DNA of 8,549 nucleotides from Streptosporangiaceae bacterium (GTDB lineage Bacteria > Actinomycetota > Actinomycetes > Streptosporangiales > Streptosporangiaceae), in NCBI GenBank assembly GCA_030039095.1, contig JASHQP010000756.1:1-8549 (forward strand), written 5' to 3'. Below are positions 1-6,542 of this stretch, one piece after another (the stretch's first letter is position 1; each line of letters begins with the position of its first letter). Below the pieces are notes generated by a model. It was given only the letters and a program-made list of their open reading frames with translations, was not told the DNA's origin and searched no databases. Position numbers and translations under genes: made by a program.

Positions 1-1596
1 TGCCTGGCCGGGTGTGATCGCTCCGATCCTGCCGAGCGTTCCCGGCCGGCCGGCGAGCCCGGCCAGCGTTGCCCAGGGCAGCGTCACGTCCAGCAGGCCG
101 GCGGCTGGCGGGGTTCCGTCGGCCGGGACGGGCCGGGCCAGACCCGGCGGCGGCGTACCGAGCGCTGGCCAGACCGGCTCCGGGCCGGTGCCATACGGAT
201 CGTCGTCGGACTCCCACGGGTCGACGGCGTCCCTGGTATCGGCGTCGTTGCCGCCACCGTCGAGGCCGTCACCGGCATCGTCCAGGCCGTCGGCGGGCAG
301 CGGCCCGTCCGGCGGCGGAGGCGGCTCGTATGGCGGCGGAGGCGGCTCGTATGGCGGCACGCGGGGCTTGTCGCGGCCCGGCCCGTTGCCATCAGGGCCG
401 GGTCGGTGATCGCTATCAGGCCCGCCGCGGGGGCCGGGGTCGCTGCCGGGCGGTGGAGGCTCGTCGGGCGGTGCGCCTTCGGCAGGAGGTGTCGGCGGCG
501 AGGTGCCCAGGATCAGGCCGAGGAGCACCTGAGCGCGGTGCAGACCCAGACTGCCGGGCAGCCCGGCCGCCTTGCGCGCCCGGGCCAGAGCGTTGATCCT
601 GGCGAACCCCGACGCGGCCTCGATCTGGGGCAGCTTGTCCGCCAGCAGCGTCGCGGTCTGGTCATCGTCGGCATACAGGCGCACGTTCGCGTTGCGCTGG
701 GCCTTCCGGCGACGCTCCTCCGCCCCATCGGGGTCAGCGGCGATCACCAGGTCATGCAGCCAGCGGCGCAACTGGGCATACGTCTTGCGCCGTGCCTCGG
801 GCAACGCCTTCGCCTCAACCTGCCGGGCGGTCTGCTCGCTCAGCACGGACACGGCTCCCGCGATGATCTCGGCGCGATCCAGGTCGATCCATCCGGTGGC
901 CAGGGCCGCGCCGGTCCTCGGCAGCCGCCAGGTCAGGGTGAGCGCCAGGTCCGCCCACGCCTGAGCGCGGTCAGGGGACAGCCGCAGCGCCATCTCGACC
1001 TGTCCCACCGCGTCACGGCAGACGCGCGCCGGGCGGCCCTCGACGCTCACGCCAACCCGCCGGTCAGCGGCGGCAGCGCGGGACGTGATCTGGGCCACCG
1101 CGGTGAGCTCGACCCCGTTCGCGTGCGCGGCCTGCTTGCGGGCGGCGATCGCGAGCCCGGTCAGGTCGTACTCGTCCAGCGAGGCTGCCGCGCCGGCCGC
1201 AACCTCCAGCCACCCGGCCAGCGACGGCCCGGGCTCCATGTACTCGACAGCCAAGGCGGCGAGCCCGGCCGGGTCCATGGGCGGGCCCATCCGCCCGTCC
1301 CGTTCAGCCGCCAGCTCCTCCGCGAGCTCGGCGTCCTGGCTCTCCGGATCGCCGTCCAGCAGGCCGCTGGCAGCCAGCGCGTTCAGCAGCGCCTGCCAGT
1401 CCAGCCCTGCCGGGCCGGCGCCAGCCGCCTGGCCGCCCGGCAGCGCCTCGGGCGGTACCGGGCCGGACAGCTCGTGACCGTCCAGCTCGCTGCCCGGCAC
1501 CCAGGTGAACCGCGGCCCTCCACGGTCACCATGCGGCTCTGGCTCATCGCGCTCAGGCCGTCCTTCGGGCTCGGGTTCTAGCGTACCGGCGGGCAT
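1..1596 (-). CDS. DUF222 / 13E12-family protein, N-terminal part (HNH domain expected beyond the edge)
   Basis: An open minus-strand frame of 532 codons with no stop before the window edge. The ATG at 1596 is preceded by a very strong Shine-Dalgarno (GGAGGAGGTGA, 8 nt from GGAGG to ATG), which fixes the start. Residues 1-100 are acidic, Pro/Gly-rich and poorly conserved. About residues 110-360 are helical and match DUF222: a segment near 112-165 (LAGWLEVA to AARKQAAHANGVELTA), then MALRLSPDRAQAWADLA, a region like WIDLDRAEIIAG, and a basic patch followed by NANVRLYADDD near 302-312. Residues about 370-485 are a Pro/Gly/Asp-rich linker. The frame ends in LPWATLAGLAGRPGTLG, the stretch that in this family usually leads into a C-terminal HNH endonuclease, which would lie left of position 1. 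Actinobacterial members are often multicopy; in mycobacteria the 13E12 repeats carry a prophage integration site. The biological role is not established. It is separated from gad by 483 nt and probably transcribed on its own. Identification is confident; the nuclease domain is inferred. Confidence 0.9.
   Translation of the reverse strand, partial: MPAGTLEPEPEGRPERDEPEPHGDRGGPRFTWVPGSELDGHELSGPVPPEALPGGQAAGAGPAGLDWQALLNALAASGLLDGDPESQDAELAEELAAERDGRMGPPMDPAGLAALAVEYMEPGPSLAGWLEVAAGAAASLDEYDLTGLAIAARKQAAHANGVELTAVAQITSRAAAADRRVGVSVEGRPARVCRDAVGQVEMALRLSPDRAQAWADLALTLTWRLPRTGAALATGWIDLDRAEIIAGAVSVLSEQTARQVEAKALPEARRKTYAQLRRWLHDLVIAADPDGAEERRRKAQRNANVRLYADDDQTATLLADKLPQIEAASGFARINALARARKAAGLPGSLGLHRAQVLLGLILGTSPPTPPAEGAPPDEPPPPGSDPGPRGGPDSDHRPGPDGNGPGRDKPRVPPYEPPPPPYEPPPPPDGPLPADGLDDAGDGLDGGGNDADTRDAVDPWESDDDPYGTGPEPVWPALGTPPPGLARPVPADGTPPAAGLLDVTLPWATLAGLAGRPGTLGRIGAITPGQA
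311..352 (-). repeat. 21-bp in-frame tandem duplication in the DUF222 linker
   Basis: Two identical 21-bp units lie head to tail (311-331 and 332-352). In the minus-strand frame each encodes seven residues, Tyr-Glu followed by five prolines, giving two consecutive YEPPPPP units. The unit length is a multiple of three, so copy-number change would lengthen or shorten the linker without a frameshift. Confidence 0.9.
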
Positions 1597-1601
1597 CGGG
1601 T

Positions 1602-1612
1602 TCACCTCCTCC
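1602..1612 (-). promoter_or_regulatory. Strong ribosome binding site of the DUF222 gene
   Basis: On the minus strand the sequence reads GGAGGAGGTGA, a near-complete match to the 16S anti-Shine-Dalgarno, with 8 nt between GGAGG and the ATG at 1596. It decides the start codon and supports minus-strand coding against the competing plus-strand frame. Confidence 0.85.
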
Positions 1613-1946
1613 GGAATGTTCGAGGTGCTTTCGTCAATGACCACGCTATCGGCACGTACCGACAAAATGGTCGACTATGACGGCCGCAAAATGACAGGAT
1701 CGAAAAAAATTTCACCCAGCTGATACGGCTCGGGGACGGCCGTGACGCGGGGTGCCAAGTCGTGTCCCGTAGGTCATCGGGCTGGGTCCGGTCGCTGATC
1801 CGGATCGCGGCACCTCCGCGGCAAATACGGGCGCACCGAAAAAGCAGCACACATCGAGCCGAAACCCTGCGCATGGCCAGAACCAGCGAAGCGCGCTCCC
1901 CAAACAACAACATATCGACCATCTCAGGCACACCGCAGGCAGGCCG
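1613..1946. other. Intergenic region upstream of the DUF222 gene, no gene seen
   Basis: This stretch is visibly less GC-rich than its surroundings and contains no convincing gene: the short frames crossing it on both strands lack conserved motifs, good ribosome sites and consistent codon use. It should hold the promoter of the DUF222 gene, but I could not pick a well-spaced -35/-10 pair. Visible elements are an A/T patch at 1702-1712 (a run of seven A followed by three T on the plus strand) and an imperfect 12-bp palindrome at 1650-1661 (CGGCACGTACCG, one mismatched pair), which could be an operator. Both are only suggestive. Confidence 0.5.
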
Positions 1947-2038
1947 CGTAGTGTCGCCGGCCCGGCGCTGTCGTTCTAGCAGACGCTACGGGCCGGCGAC
2001 CCTACGGGCCGGCGACCCTACGGGCCGGCGACACTACG
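1947..2038 (-). terminator. Long hairpin downstream of gad, candidate operon terminator
   Basis: The 18-nt arm at 1947-1964 is the exact reverse complement of 2021-2038 (core GTAGTGTCGCCGGCCCG against CGGGCCGGCGACACTAC), with a 56-nt loop. It starts about 40 nt past the gad stop codon, where a terminator would be expected. The loop contains two further near-identical copies of the right arm, so the left arm can pair in three registers, perfectly with one and with a single mismatched pair with the others. No U-tract follows on the minus strand, which is common for actinobacterial hairpins but leaves the terminator role an inference. Confidence 0.55.
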
Positions 2039-2039
2039 G
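1986..2039. repeat. 16-bp tandem repeat, three copies plus a partial fourth
   Basis: The unit CTACGGGCCGGCGACC occurs at 1986-2001 and 2002-2017, and at 2018-2033 with the last base changed to A, followed by CTACGG at 2034-2039. Each unit contains the palindrome GCCGGC. A single inverted copy lies at about 1947-1964. There are no unique spacers between units, so this is not a CRISPR array. Confidence 0.9.
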
Positions 2040-2079
2040 AATGTTTTTGTAGCCGCTGAGATCTACAGGACACGCCCTG

Positions 2080-3540
2080 CTAGTGGGCGAAGCCGCCGCG
2101 CTGCTGTTCCGACCCGGGCATCAGCGGCACCGGCGGGTGCGGGTGCGACTCGAGCACCTCTACCTGCACTCTGAGGTCGTCGAGCAGGACCTCGGCGAGA
2201 TCCCGGCTGAGGCCGTTCCTGATCACGATCCGCAGCACGGCCGTGTCCTGCATGTCCTCGGGGAACGTGTAGGCCGGTACCAGCCACCCCCGCTGCCGCA
2301 GCCGCTCGGACAGGTCGAAGACCGTGTAGCCGGAGCCGGCCGGGTCCCGCAGCTTGAACGCGAACACGGGCAGGTCGCTGCCGTCGGTGAGCAGCTCGAA
2401 CGGGCCCATGGCCGCGATCTCGCTGGACAGGTACTTGGCCACGTCCTGGCACGCCTGCTGGATTTCCCGGTAGCCGGAGAAGCCGAGCCTGAGGAAGTTG
2501 TAGTACTGAGCGGCGACCTGGCTGCCGGGCCTGGAGAAGTTCAGCGCGAACGTCGGCATCTCCCCACCGAGGTAGTTGACCTTGAAGATCAGGTCCTCGG
2601 GCAGGGCGTCGGCGTCCCGCCACACCACCCAGCCGACCCCGGGGTAGACCAGCCCGTACTTGTGGCCCGAGGAGTTGATCGAGGCCACCCGGGGAACCCG
2701 GAAGTCCCACAGCAGACCCGCGTGCAGAAACGGCGCCACGAACCCGCCCGACGCGCCGTCCACGTGAATGGGGATGTCCAGCCCCTTCGCGGCCTCGAGC
2801 TTGTCGAGCTCGTCGTTTATTTCCAGCACCGGCTCGTAGCTGCCGTCCATTGTGGACCCCATCACCGCCACGACGCCGATCGTGTTTTCATCGCAACGCG
2901 CCGCCGCCTCGGGACCGGTCAGGTGAAGCCGGCCCGGCGCCATCGGCACAAGCCTGGGCTCGACCTGCCAGTAGCGACAGAACTTCTCCCAGCAGACCTG
3001 GACGTTCGAGCCCATCACCAGGTTCGGCCGGGTCGCGTCGGCCCCGGCTGCCTTCCGCGCGGCCCGCCAGCGCCACAGCAGGGCCATCCCGCCGAGCATG
3101 CAGGCCTCGCTCGAGCCGGTGGTCGAGCAGCCAACGCCGGTGGCGAGCGTGGTGCCGTCGGGTCCGGGCTCGCCCGTGGAGGGGGAAGGGGAGGTGGGTG
3201 GGGCGTGCCACAGCTCCGCGAGGATGTTCACGCAGCGCCGCTCCAGCTCGGCGGTCTGCGGGTACTCGTCCTTGTCGATCATGTTCTTGTCGAAGCAGTC
3301 GGCCATCAGCTGCTGGGCCTGCGGCTCCATCCAGGTCGTCACGAACGTGGCCAGGTTCAGCCTGGCGTTGCCGTCCAGGATCAGCTCGTCCCGGACTGCC
3401 TGCAGCGCCGTGTCCGGCAGCATGCCGTGCTCGGGAATCCGGTTGCGGGGAACGTGCAGGTGCACCTCGCGGACGTACACCGGGTTGATGTCAAGCTCGG
3501 AGTCAGCTTCGGCCTCGTCGACCTTGCGGTGCAGTGGCAT
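2080..3540 (-). CDS. gad: Glutamate decarboxylase (PLP-dependent)
   Basis: A 486-residue pyridoxal-phosphate enzyme that should convert L-glutamate to GABA and CO2 in the cytoplasm, consuming a proton. The sequence follows the bacterial GadA/GadB pattern: [10 protein letters not shown] (61-70; E. coli has ATFCQTW), [13 protein letters not shown] (141-153), HVDGASGGF (259-267) with Asp261 placed to bind the PLP ring nitrogen, and [10 protein letters not shown] (287-296) with Lys294 as the expected Schiff-base lysine. The ATG at 3540 was chosen because GGGAG lies 6 nt upstream and the conserved N-terminus begins soon after; the frame stays open to 3759, but that extension is Arg/Pro/Gly-rich and overlaps the upstream gene. 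An insertion of about 16 residues (roughly 115-131, Pro/Ser/Thr/Gly-rich) sits between LWHAP and [11 protein letters not shown]. The last residue is His, possibly comparable to the C-terminal His of E. coli GadB. Last gene of the probable operon. E. coli-type aspartate decarboxylation is less likely. Confidence 0.95.
   Translation of the reverse strand: MPLHRKVDEAEADSELDINPVYVREVHLHVPRNRIPEHGMLPDTALQAVRDELILDGNARLNLATFVTTWMEPQAQQLMADCFDKNMIDKDEYPQTAELERRCVNILAELWHAPPTSPSPSTGEPGPDGTTLATGVGCSTTGSSEACMLGGMALLWRWRAARKAAGADATRPNLVMGSNVQVCWEKFCRYWQVEPRLVPMAPGRLHLTGPEAAARCDENTIGVVAVMGSTMDGSYEPVLEINDELDKLEAAKGLDIPIHVDGASGGFVAPFLHAGLLWDFRVPRVASINSSGHKYGLVYPGVGWVVWRDADALPEDLIFKVNYLGGEMPTFALNFSRPGSQVAAQYYNFLRLGFSGYREIQQACQDVAKYLSSEIAAMGPFELLTDGSDLPVFAFKLRDPAGSGYTVFDLSERLRQRGWLVPAYTFPEDMQDTAVLRIVIRNGLSRDLAEVLLDDLRVQVEVLESHPHPPVPLMPGSEQQRGGFAH
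3176..3203 (+). repeat. G-rich motif, copy in gad (template strand)
   Basis: On the plus strand GTGGA is followed by G5-AA-G4-AGGT-G3-T-G4. This matches the canonical G-quadruplex pattern (four runs of at least three G, short loops). By eye 26 of 28 aligned bases match the copy in aidB at 6799-6770 of the minus strand, with one internal gap. It lies inside gad, which is transcribed from the other strand, so the mRNA carries the C-rich form. It encodes the start of the extra Pro/Ser-rich segment, about residues 113-122. Confidence 0.7.
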
Positions 3541-3546
3541 TCGTCG

Positions 3547-3551
3547 CTCCC
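3547..3551 (-). promoter_or_regulatory. Ribosome binding site that fixes the gad start
   Basis: The minus strand reads GGGAG with a 6-nt spacer before the ATG at 3540. It supports this start over the farther upstream in-frame ATG at 3759. Confidence 0.6.
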
Positions 3552-3596
3552 GATCCCGCCCCGGCAGGACCGCCTCCCGCCGCCGTGGAGGCCACG

Positions 3597-4376
3597 TTAT
3601 CCGTTCAGCCGCAGATAGCGGCAGAGCAGGCTGCCGTCGTCTTCGAGCACGTGCGCGAGGCGCAGCCTGCCAGCCGGGCCTTCCGCCGCTGGCTTGTCCG
3701 GCGCGGCCAGGATCCGGCCGGCCAGGCCGCCCTCCAGCACCGGGCTGAACGTGAGGCACAGCTCGTCGAGCAGCCCGGCGTCGGCGATCTGCCGGAGCAG
3801 CGTCGGGCCGCCCTCGACGAGCACGTTCCGGTAACCCCGGGCCGCCAGCTCCGCCGCGATCGCCGACGGCGCCACCATGTCCCGGCCGGCCACGACCACA
3901 TCGGCGTGCGCGGCCGCTGCCCTCCTGCGGTCAGCCGGCGCCGCCTCGCTGGTGAGCAGGATCGTACGGGCTCCGCCGTCCGCCCCGGACACCAGAGGGC
4001 TGTCGAGGTCCAGGCTGAGCTGCCTGGTCACGACCGCGATCGGCGGCGTGGGATGCCGTCCCCCGGCGCGAAGCTCCGGCCAGATCTCCTTCTGGCGGAC
4101 CGGGCGGTACTTCTCCGCCTTTGCCGTGCCGGCGCCCACCAGGATCACGTCGGCAAGGCTGCGCAGGACGGCGAACACTGCCCGGTCGGCGTCGCCGGAC
4201 AGCCCGCCGGAGCGCCCGTTCAGGCTGCCGGCGCCGTCGATGCTCTCGATCATGTTGGCACGCAGCCAGGGTTCCGCGGATGCCCCGGTGGGGTAAGCGT
4301 AGAGCTCGGCCACGGCACAAATGTCGTCCGGGTGGATATCGGGCGCGGCCGGGCCGGGCGGGAAGATCTTGCGCAC
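3597..4376 (-). CDS. RibD C-terminal-type pyrimidine/dihydrofolate reductase family protein
   Basis: A 259-residue protein made of the reductase half of RibD only; no N-terminal deaminase domain (no zinc HAE/PCxxC motifs) is present. Family motifs: NMIESIDG (41-48), [18 protein letters not shown] (59-76), GAGTA (81-85) and [10 protein letters not shown] (185-194), the last two probably in NADPH binding. Bifunctional RibD reduces the ribosyl side chain of a pyrimidine in riboflavin synthesis. Stand-alone actinobacterial relatives include M. tuberculosis Rv2671, reported to have dihydrofolate reductase activity, so the substrate could be a pyrimidine intermediate or dihydrofolate; the sequence does not decide. 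The start is GTG at 4376, 9 nt past the glgX stop, with no clear Shine-Dalgarno, so translation may depend on coupling to glgX. The next Met is residue 42, inside the conserved core, and is too late. The TAA stop is 56 nt before gad. Confidence 0.88.
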   Translation of the reverse strand: MRKIFPPGPAAPDIHPDDICAVAELYAYPTGASAEPWLRANMIESIDGAGSLNGRSGGLSGDADRAVFAVLRSLADVILVGAGTAKAEKYRPVRQKEIWPELRAGGRHPTPPIAVVTRQLSLDLDSPLVSGADGGARTILLTSEAAPADRRRAAAAHADVVVAGRDMVAPSAIAAELAARGYRNVLVEGGPTLLRQIADAGLLDELCLTFSPVLEGGLAGRILAAPDKPAAEGPAGRLRLAHVLEDDGSLLCRYLRLNG

Positions 4377-4385
4377 GGCAAGCAG

Positions 4386-6533
4386 TCAACCAGACGCGCC
4401 GTCCCCGGTGCCGCGCAGCACCATGATCGAACGGCCAGCGAGCTCGATGCTGCGTCCCGGCCGCACGATGATCGTCCCGGTAGCGTCGGGAGCCGCGGCG
4501 CCGATGGCGGTGGCCGTGCTGATCACGATCTCCCAGCCGGGCCCGAACCGCACGCCGGGCACGGTGAACGTCACCGGCTCCCGGTTGGCGTTGAACAGCA
4601 GCAGGAAGCTGTCGTCCCGCACGGTGTCGCCGCGCGGCCCGGGCTCGGTGATCGCGTCCCCGTTCAGGAACACCGTTAGCGACCTGGCGTAGCCGGTCTG
4701 CCAGTCGTCGTCGGTCATCTGCCGCCCCGCCGGGGTCAGCCACACGATGTCCGCCACGCCTTCGGCCGCCGCACGGCCGGAAAAGAAGCGGCGTCTGCGG
4801 AACACCGGGTGCGCCCGGCGCAGCTCGGACAGCAGGCAGGTGAAGTCGATCAGGTCCTGCTGCTTGGAGGCCGCCTCCCAGTCGATCCAGGACACGTCGT
4901 TGTCCTGGCAGTACGCGTTGTTGTTGCCGCGCTGGGTGCGGCTCATCTCGTCGCCGGCCAGCAGCATCGGGACGCCCTGCGAGCAGAACAGCGTGACCAG
5001 GAAGTTCCGCACCTGCCGGGCCCGCAGCTCGTTCACCGCCGGGCTGTCCGTCTGGCCCTCTGCGCCGCAGTTCCAGGACCGGTTGTCGTCGCTGCCGTCG
5101 CGGTTGTAGTCGCCGTTGGCCTCGTTGTGCTTGCGGTCATAGCTGACGAGGTCGCGCATTGTGAAGCCGTCGTGACAGGTGATGAAGTTCACTGACGCAA
5201 CGGGTCGCCGGGCGCTGGTCTCGTACAGGTCGCTCGATCCGGTCAGCCGCGACGCGAACTCCGGCAGCGTGGCCGGCCTGCCGCGCCAGAAGTCGCGCAC
5301 GGTGTCCCGGTACTGGCCATTCCACTCCGTCCACAGCGGCGGGAAGTGGCCGACCTGGTAGCCGCCCTGGCCCACGTCCCACGGCTCGGCGATGAGCTTG
5401 ACCTGGGACACCACGGGATCCTGCTGCACCAGGTCGAAGAACGCCGACAGCCGGTCCACGTCGTGCAGCTCCCGCGCCAGCGCCGCGGCCAGGTCGAACC
5501 GGAACCCGTCGACGTGCATGTCCAGTATCCAGTAGCGCAGCGAGTCCATGATCAGCTGCAGCGGGTGCGGGTTGCGCACGTTGAGGCTGTTGCCGCAGCC
5601 GGTGTAGTCGAGGTAGGTCTGCGGGCTGCCGGGGGCGAGCTGGTAGTACGCGGCGTTGTCGATGCCGCGGAAGGACAGCGTTGGCCCGAGCCCGCCTCCC
5701 TCGGCCGTGTGGTTGTAGACGACGTCGAGGATCACCTCGACGCCTGCCGCGTGCAGCGCCTTGACGGCCGCCTTGAACTCGGCCACGTGACCGTAGGGCG
5801 TGCCGGCCGAGGAGTACCGGTTGTCCGGGGCCAGGAACGCTATCGTGTTGTAGCCCCAGTAGTTCGTGAGCCCGCGCCGCACCAGGGCGGGCTCGGGCAC
5901 GCACTGATGCACCGGCATCAGCTCCACCGCAGTCACGCCGAGCCTGGTCAGGTGGTCGATGACCGCGGGATGGGCGAGCCCGGCGTAGGTGCCCCGCTGC
6001 TCGGGAGGCACGTCCGGGTGCCGCATGGTCAGGCCGCGCACGTGCGCCTCGTAGATGAGGGTCTCGTGGTACGGGATTCGCGGCGGCCGGTCGTCTCCCC
6101 AGTCGAAGTACGGGTTGATCACCACGTTCCGCGGCATGTACGCGGCGCTGTCGTCGGTGTTCAGCACCGAGGGGTTGCCGTGCTGGTAGGAGTACACCGC
6201 CTGGTGCCAGGTCACCTGCCCTTCGACGGCCTTCCCGTAGGGGTCGAGCAGCAGCTTCGACGGGTTACACCGGTGGCCGCGCTCCGGCTGGTACGGGCCG
6301 TGCACCCGGTACCCGTAGCGCTGGCCGGGCTCCACGCCGGGGAGGTAGCAGTGCCAGACGAGCCCGTCGACCTCGGTGATCGTGACCCGGGTTTCGGAGT
6401 CCTCGTCCGCGTTCCCGGCGTTGAACAGGCATAGTTCTACGCAATCGGCGACTTCAGAAAACAGGGCGAAGTTGGTGCCCGCACCGTCCCAGGTGGCGCC
6501 GAGCGGATACGGGGTTCCTGGCCACACCTCCAT
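4386..6533 (-). CDS. glgX: Glycogen debranching enzyme GlgX (isoamylase-type, GH13)
   Basis: A 715-residue cytoplasmic enzyme, normal length for GlgX/TreX, that hydrolyses alpha-1,6 branches in glycogen or limit dextrin. An N-terminal CBM48-like beta domain (about 1-140; GTPYPLGATWDGAGTNFALFS at 6-26) is followed by the GH13 barrel. Catalytic regions: I DVVYNHT (270-276), II GFRFDLA (343-349) with nucleophile Asp347, III IAEPWD (381-386) with acid/base Glu383, IV ITCHDG (451-456) with Asp455. The GlgX-typical segments YDRKHNEANGD (465-475) and GDEMSRTQRGNNNAYCQD (527-544) are present, and a C-terminal beta domain runs from about 610. All expected catalytic residues are there. ATG at 6533; AGGG 7 nt upstream overlaps the TAG of aidB, suggesting translational coupling. 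The stop lies 9 nt before the reductase gene. No glgP, glgC or treYZ gene lies in the window. Confidence 0.97.
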   Translation of the reverse strand: MEVWPGTPYPLGATWDGAGTNFALFSEVADCVELCLFNAGNADEDSETRVTITEVDGLVWHCYLPGVEPGQRYGYRVHGPYQPERGHRCNPSKLLLDPYGKAVEGQVTWHQAVYSYQHGNPSVLNTDDSAAYMPRNVVINPYFDWGDDRPPRIPYHETLIYEAHVRGLTMRHPDVPPEQRGTYAGLAHPAVIDHLTRLGVTAVELMPVHQCVPEPALVRRGLTNYWGYNTIAFLAPDNRYSSAGTPYGHVAEFKAAVKALHAAGVEVILDVVYNHTAEGGGLGPTLSFRGIDNAAYYQLAPGSPQTYLDYTGCGNSLNVRNPHPLQLIMDSLRYWILDMHVDGFRFDLAAALARELHDVDRLSAFFDLVQQDPVVSQVKLIAEPWDVGQGGYQVGHFPPLWTEWNGQYRDTVRDFWRGRPATLPEFASRLTGSSDLYETSARRPVASVNFITCHDGFTMRDLVSYDRKHNEANGDYNRDGSDDNRSWNCGAEGQTDSPAVNELRARQVRNFLVTLFCSQGVPMLLAGDEMSRTQRGNNNAYCQDNDVSWIDWEAASKQQDLIDFTCLLSELRRAHPVFRRRRFFSGRAAAEGVADIVWLTPAGRQMTDDDWQTGYARSLTVFLNGDAITEPGPRGDTVRDDSFLLLFNANREPVTFTVPGVRFGPGWEIVISTATAIGAAAPDATGTIIVRPGRSIELAGRSIMVLRGTGDGASG

Positions 6534-6542
6534 CCGCAGACC

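Noticed and set aside
406..1581. Long plus-strand open frame of 391 codons
   Set aside because: It is the antisense shadow of the minus-strand DUF222 frame, which has a clear Shine-Dalgarno and recognisable family sequence. The plus-strand product has no conserved motif.
1602..1931. Minus-strand 109-codon frame in the intergenic region, starting MPEMVDMLLFGERASL
   Set aside because: No ribosome site or recognisable domain was seen, the second half is Arg/Ser/Pro-rich, and it ends inside the DUF222 ribosome site. A degraded gene remnant cannot be excluded.
1986..2039. Possible CRISPR array
   Set aside because: The units are 16 bp and directly adjacent, with no unique spacers and no cas genes nearby.
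1762..2052. Plus-strand 96-codon frame in the intergenic region
   Set aside because: Its C-terminal part is read through the 16-bp tandem repeat and hairpin, and it has no family resemblance or ribosome site.
1597..2079. tRNA or other structured RNA gene
   Set aside because: No T-loop/anticodon arrangement or CCA-ending cloverleaf could be found on either strand.
2073..2089. 5-bp hairpin over the gad stop codon (CGCCC / GGGCG)
   Set aside because: It is short and expected by chance at this GC content; the larger structure downstream is the better terminator candidate.
2083..3618. Plus-strand open frame of 511 codons opposite gad
   Set aside because: It lies exactly opposite the conserved glutamate decarboxylase, is rich in Arg/Gly/His as expected from antisense of GC-rich codons, and matches no family.
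3541..3759. N-terminal extension of gad to an upstream ATG
   Set aside because: The extra 73 residues are Arg/Pro/Gly-rich, overlap the reductase gene and have no counterpart in glutamate decarboxylases. A ribosome site sits before the ATG at 3540.
3534..4679. Plus-strand open frame spanning the reductase gene and the end of glgX
   Set aside because: It crosses two real gene boundaries on the other strand and has no recognisable domain, so it is an antisense shadow.
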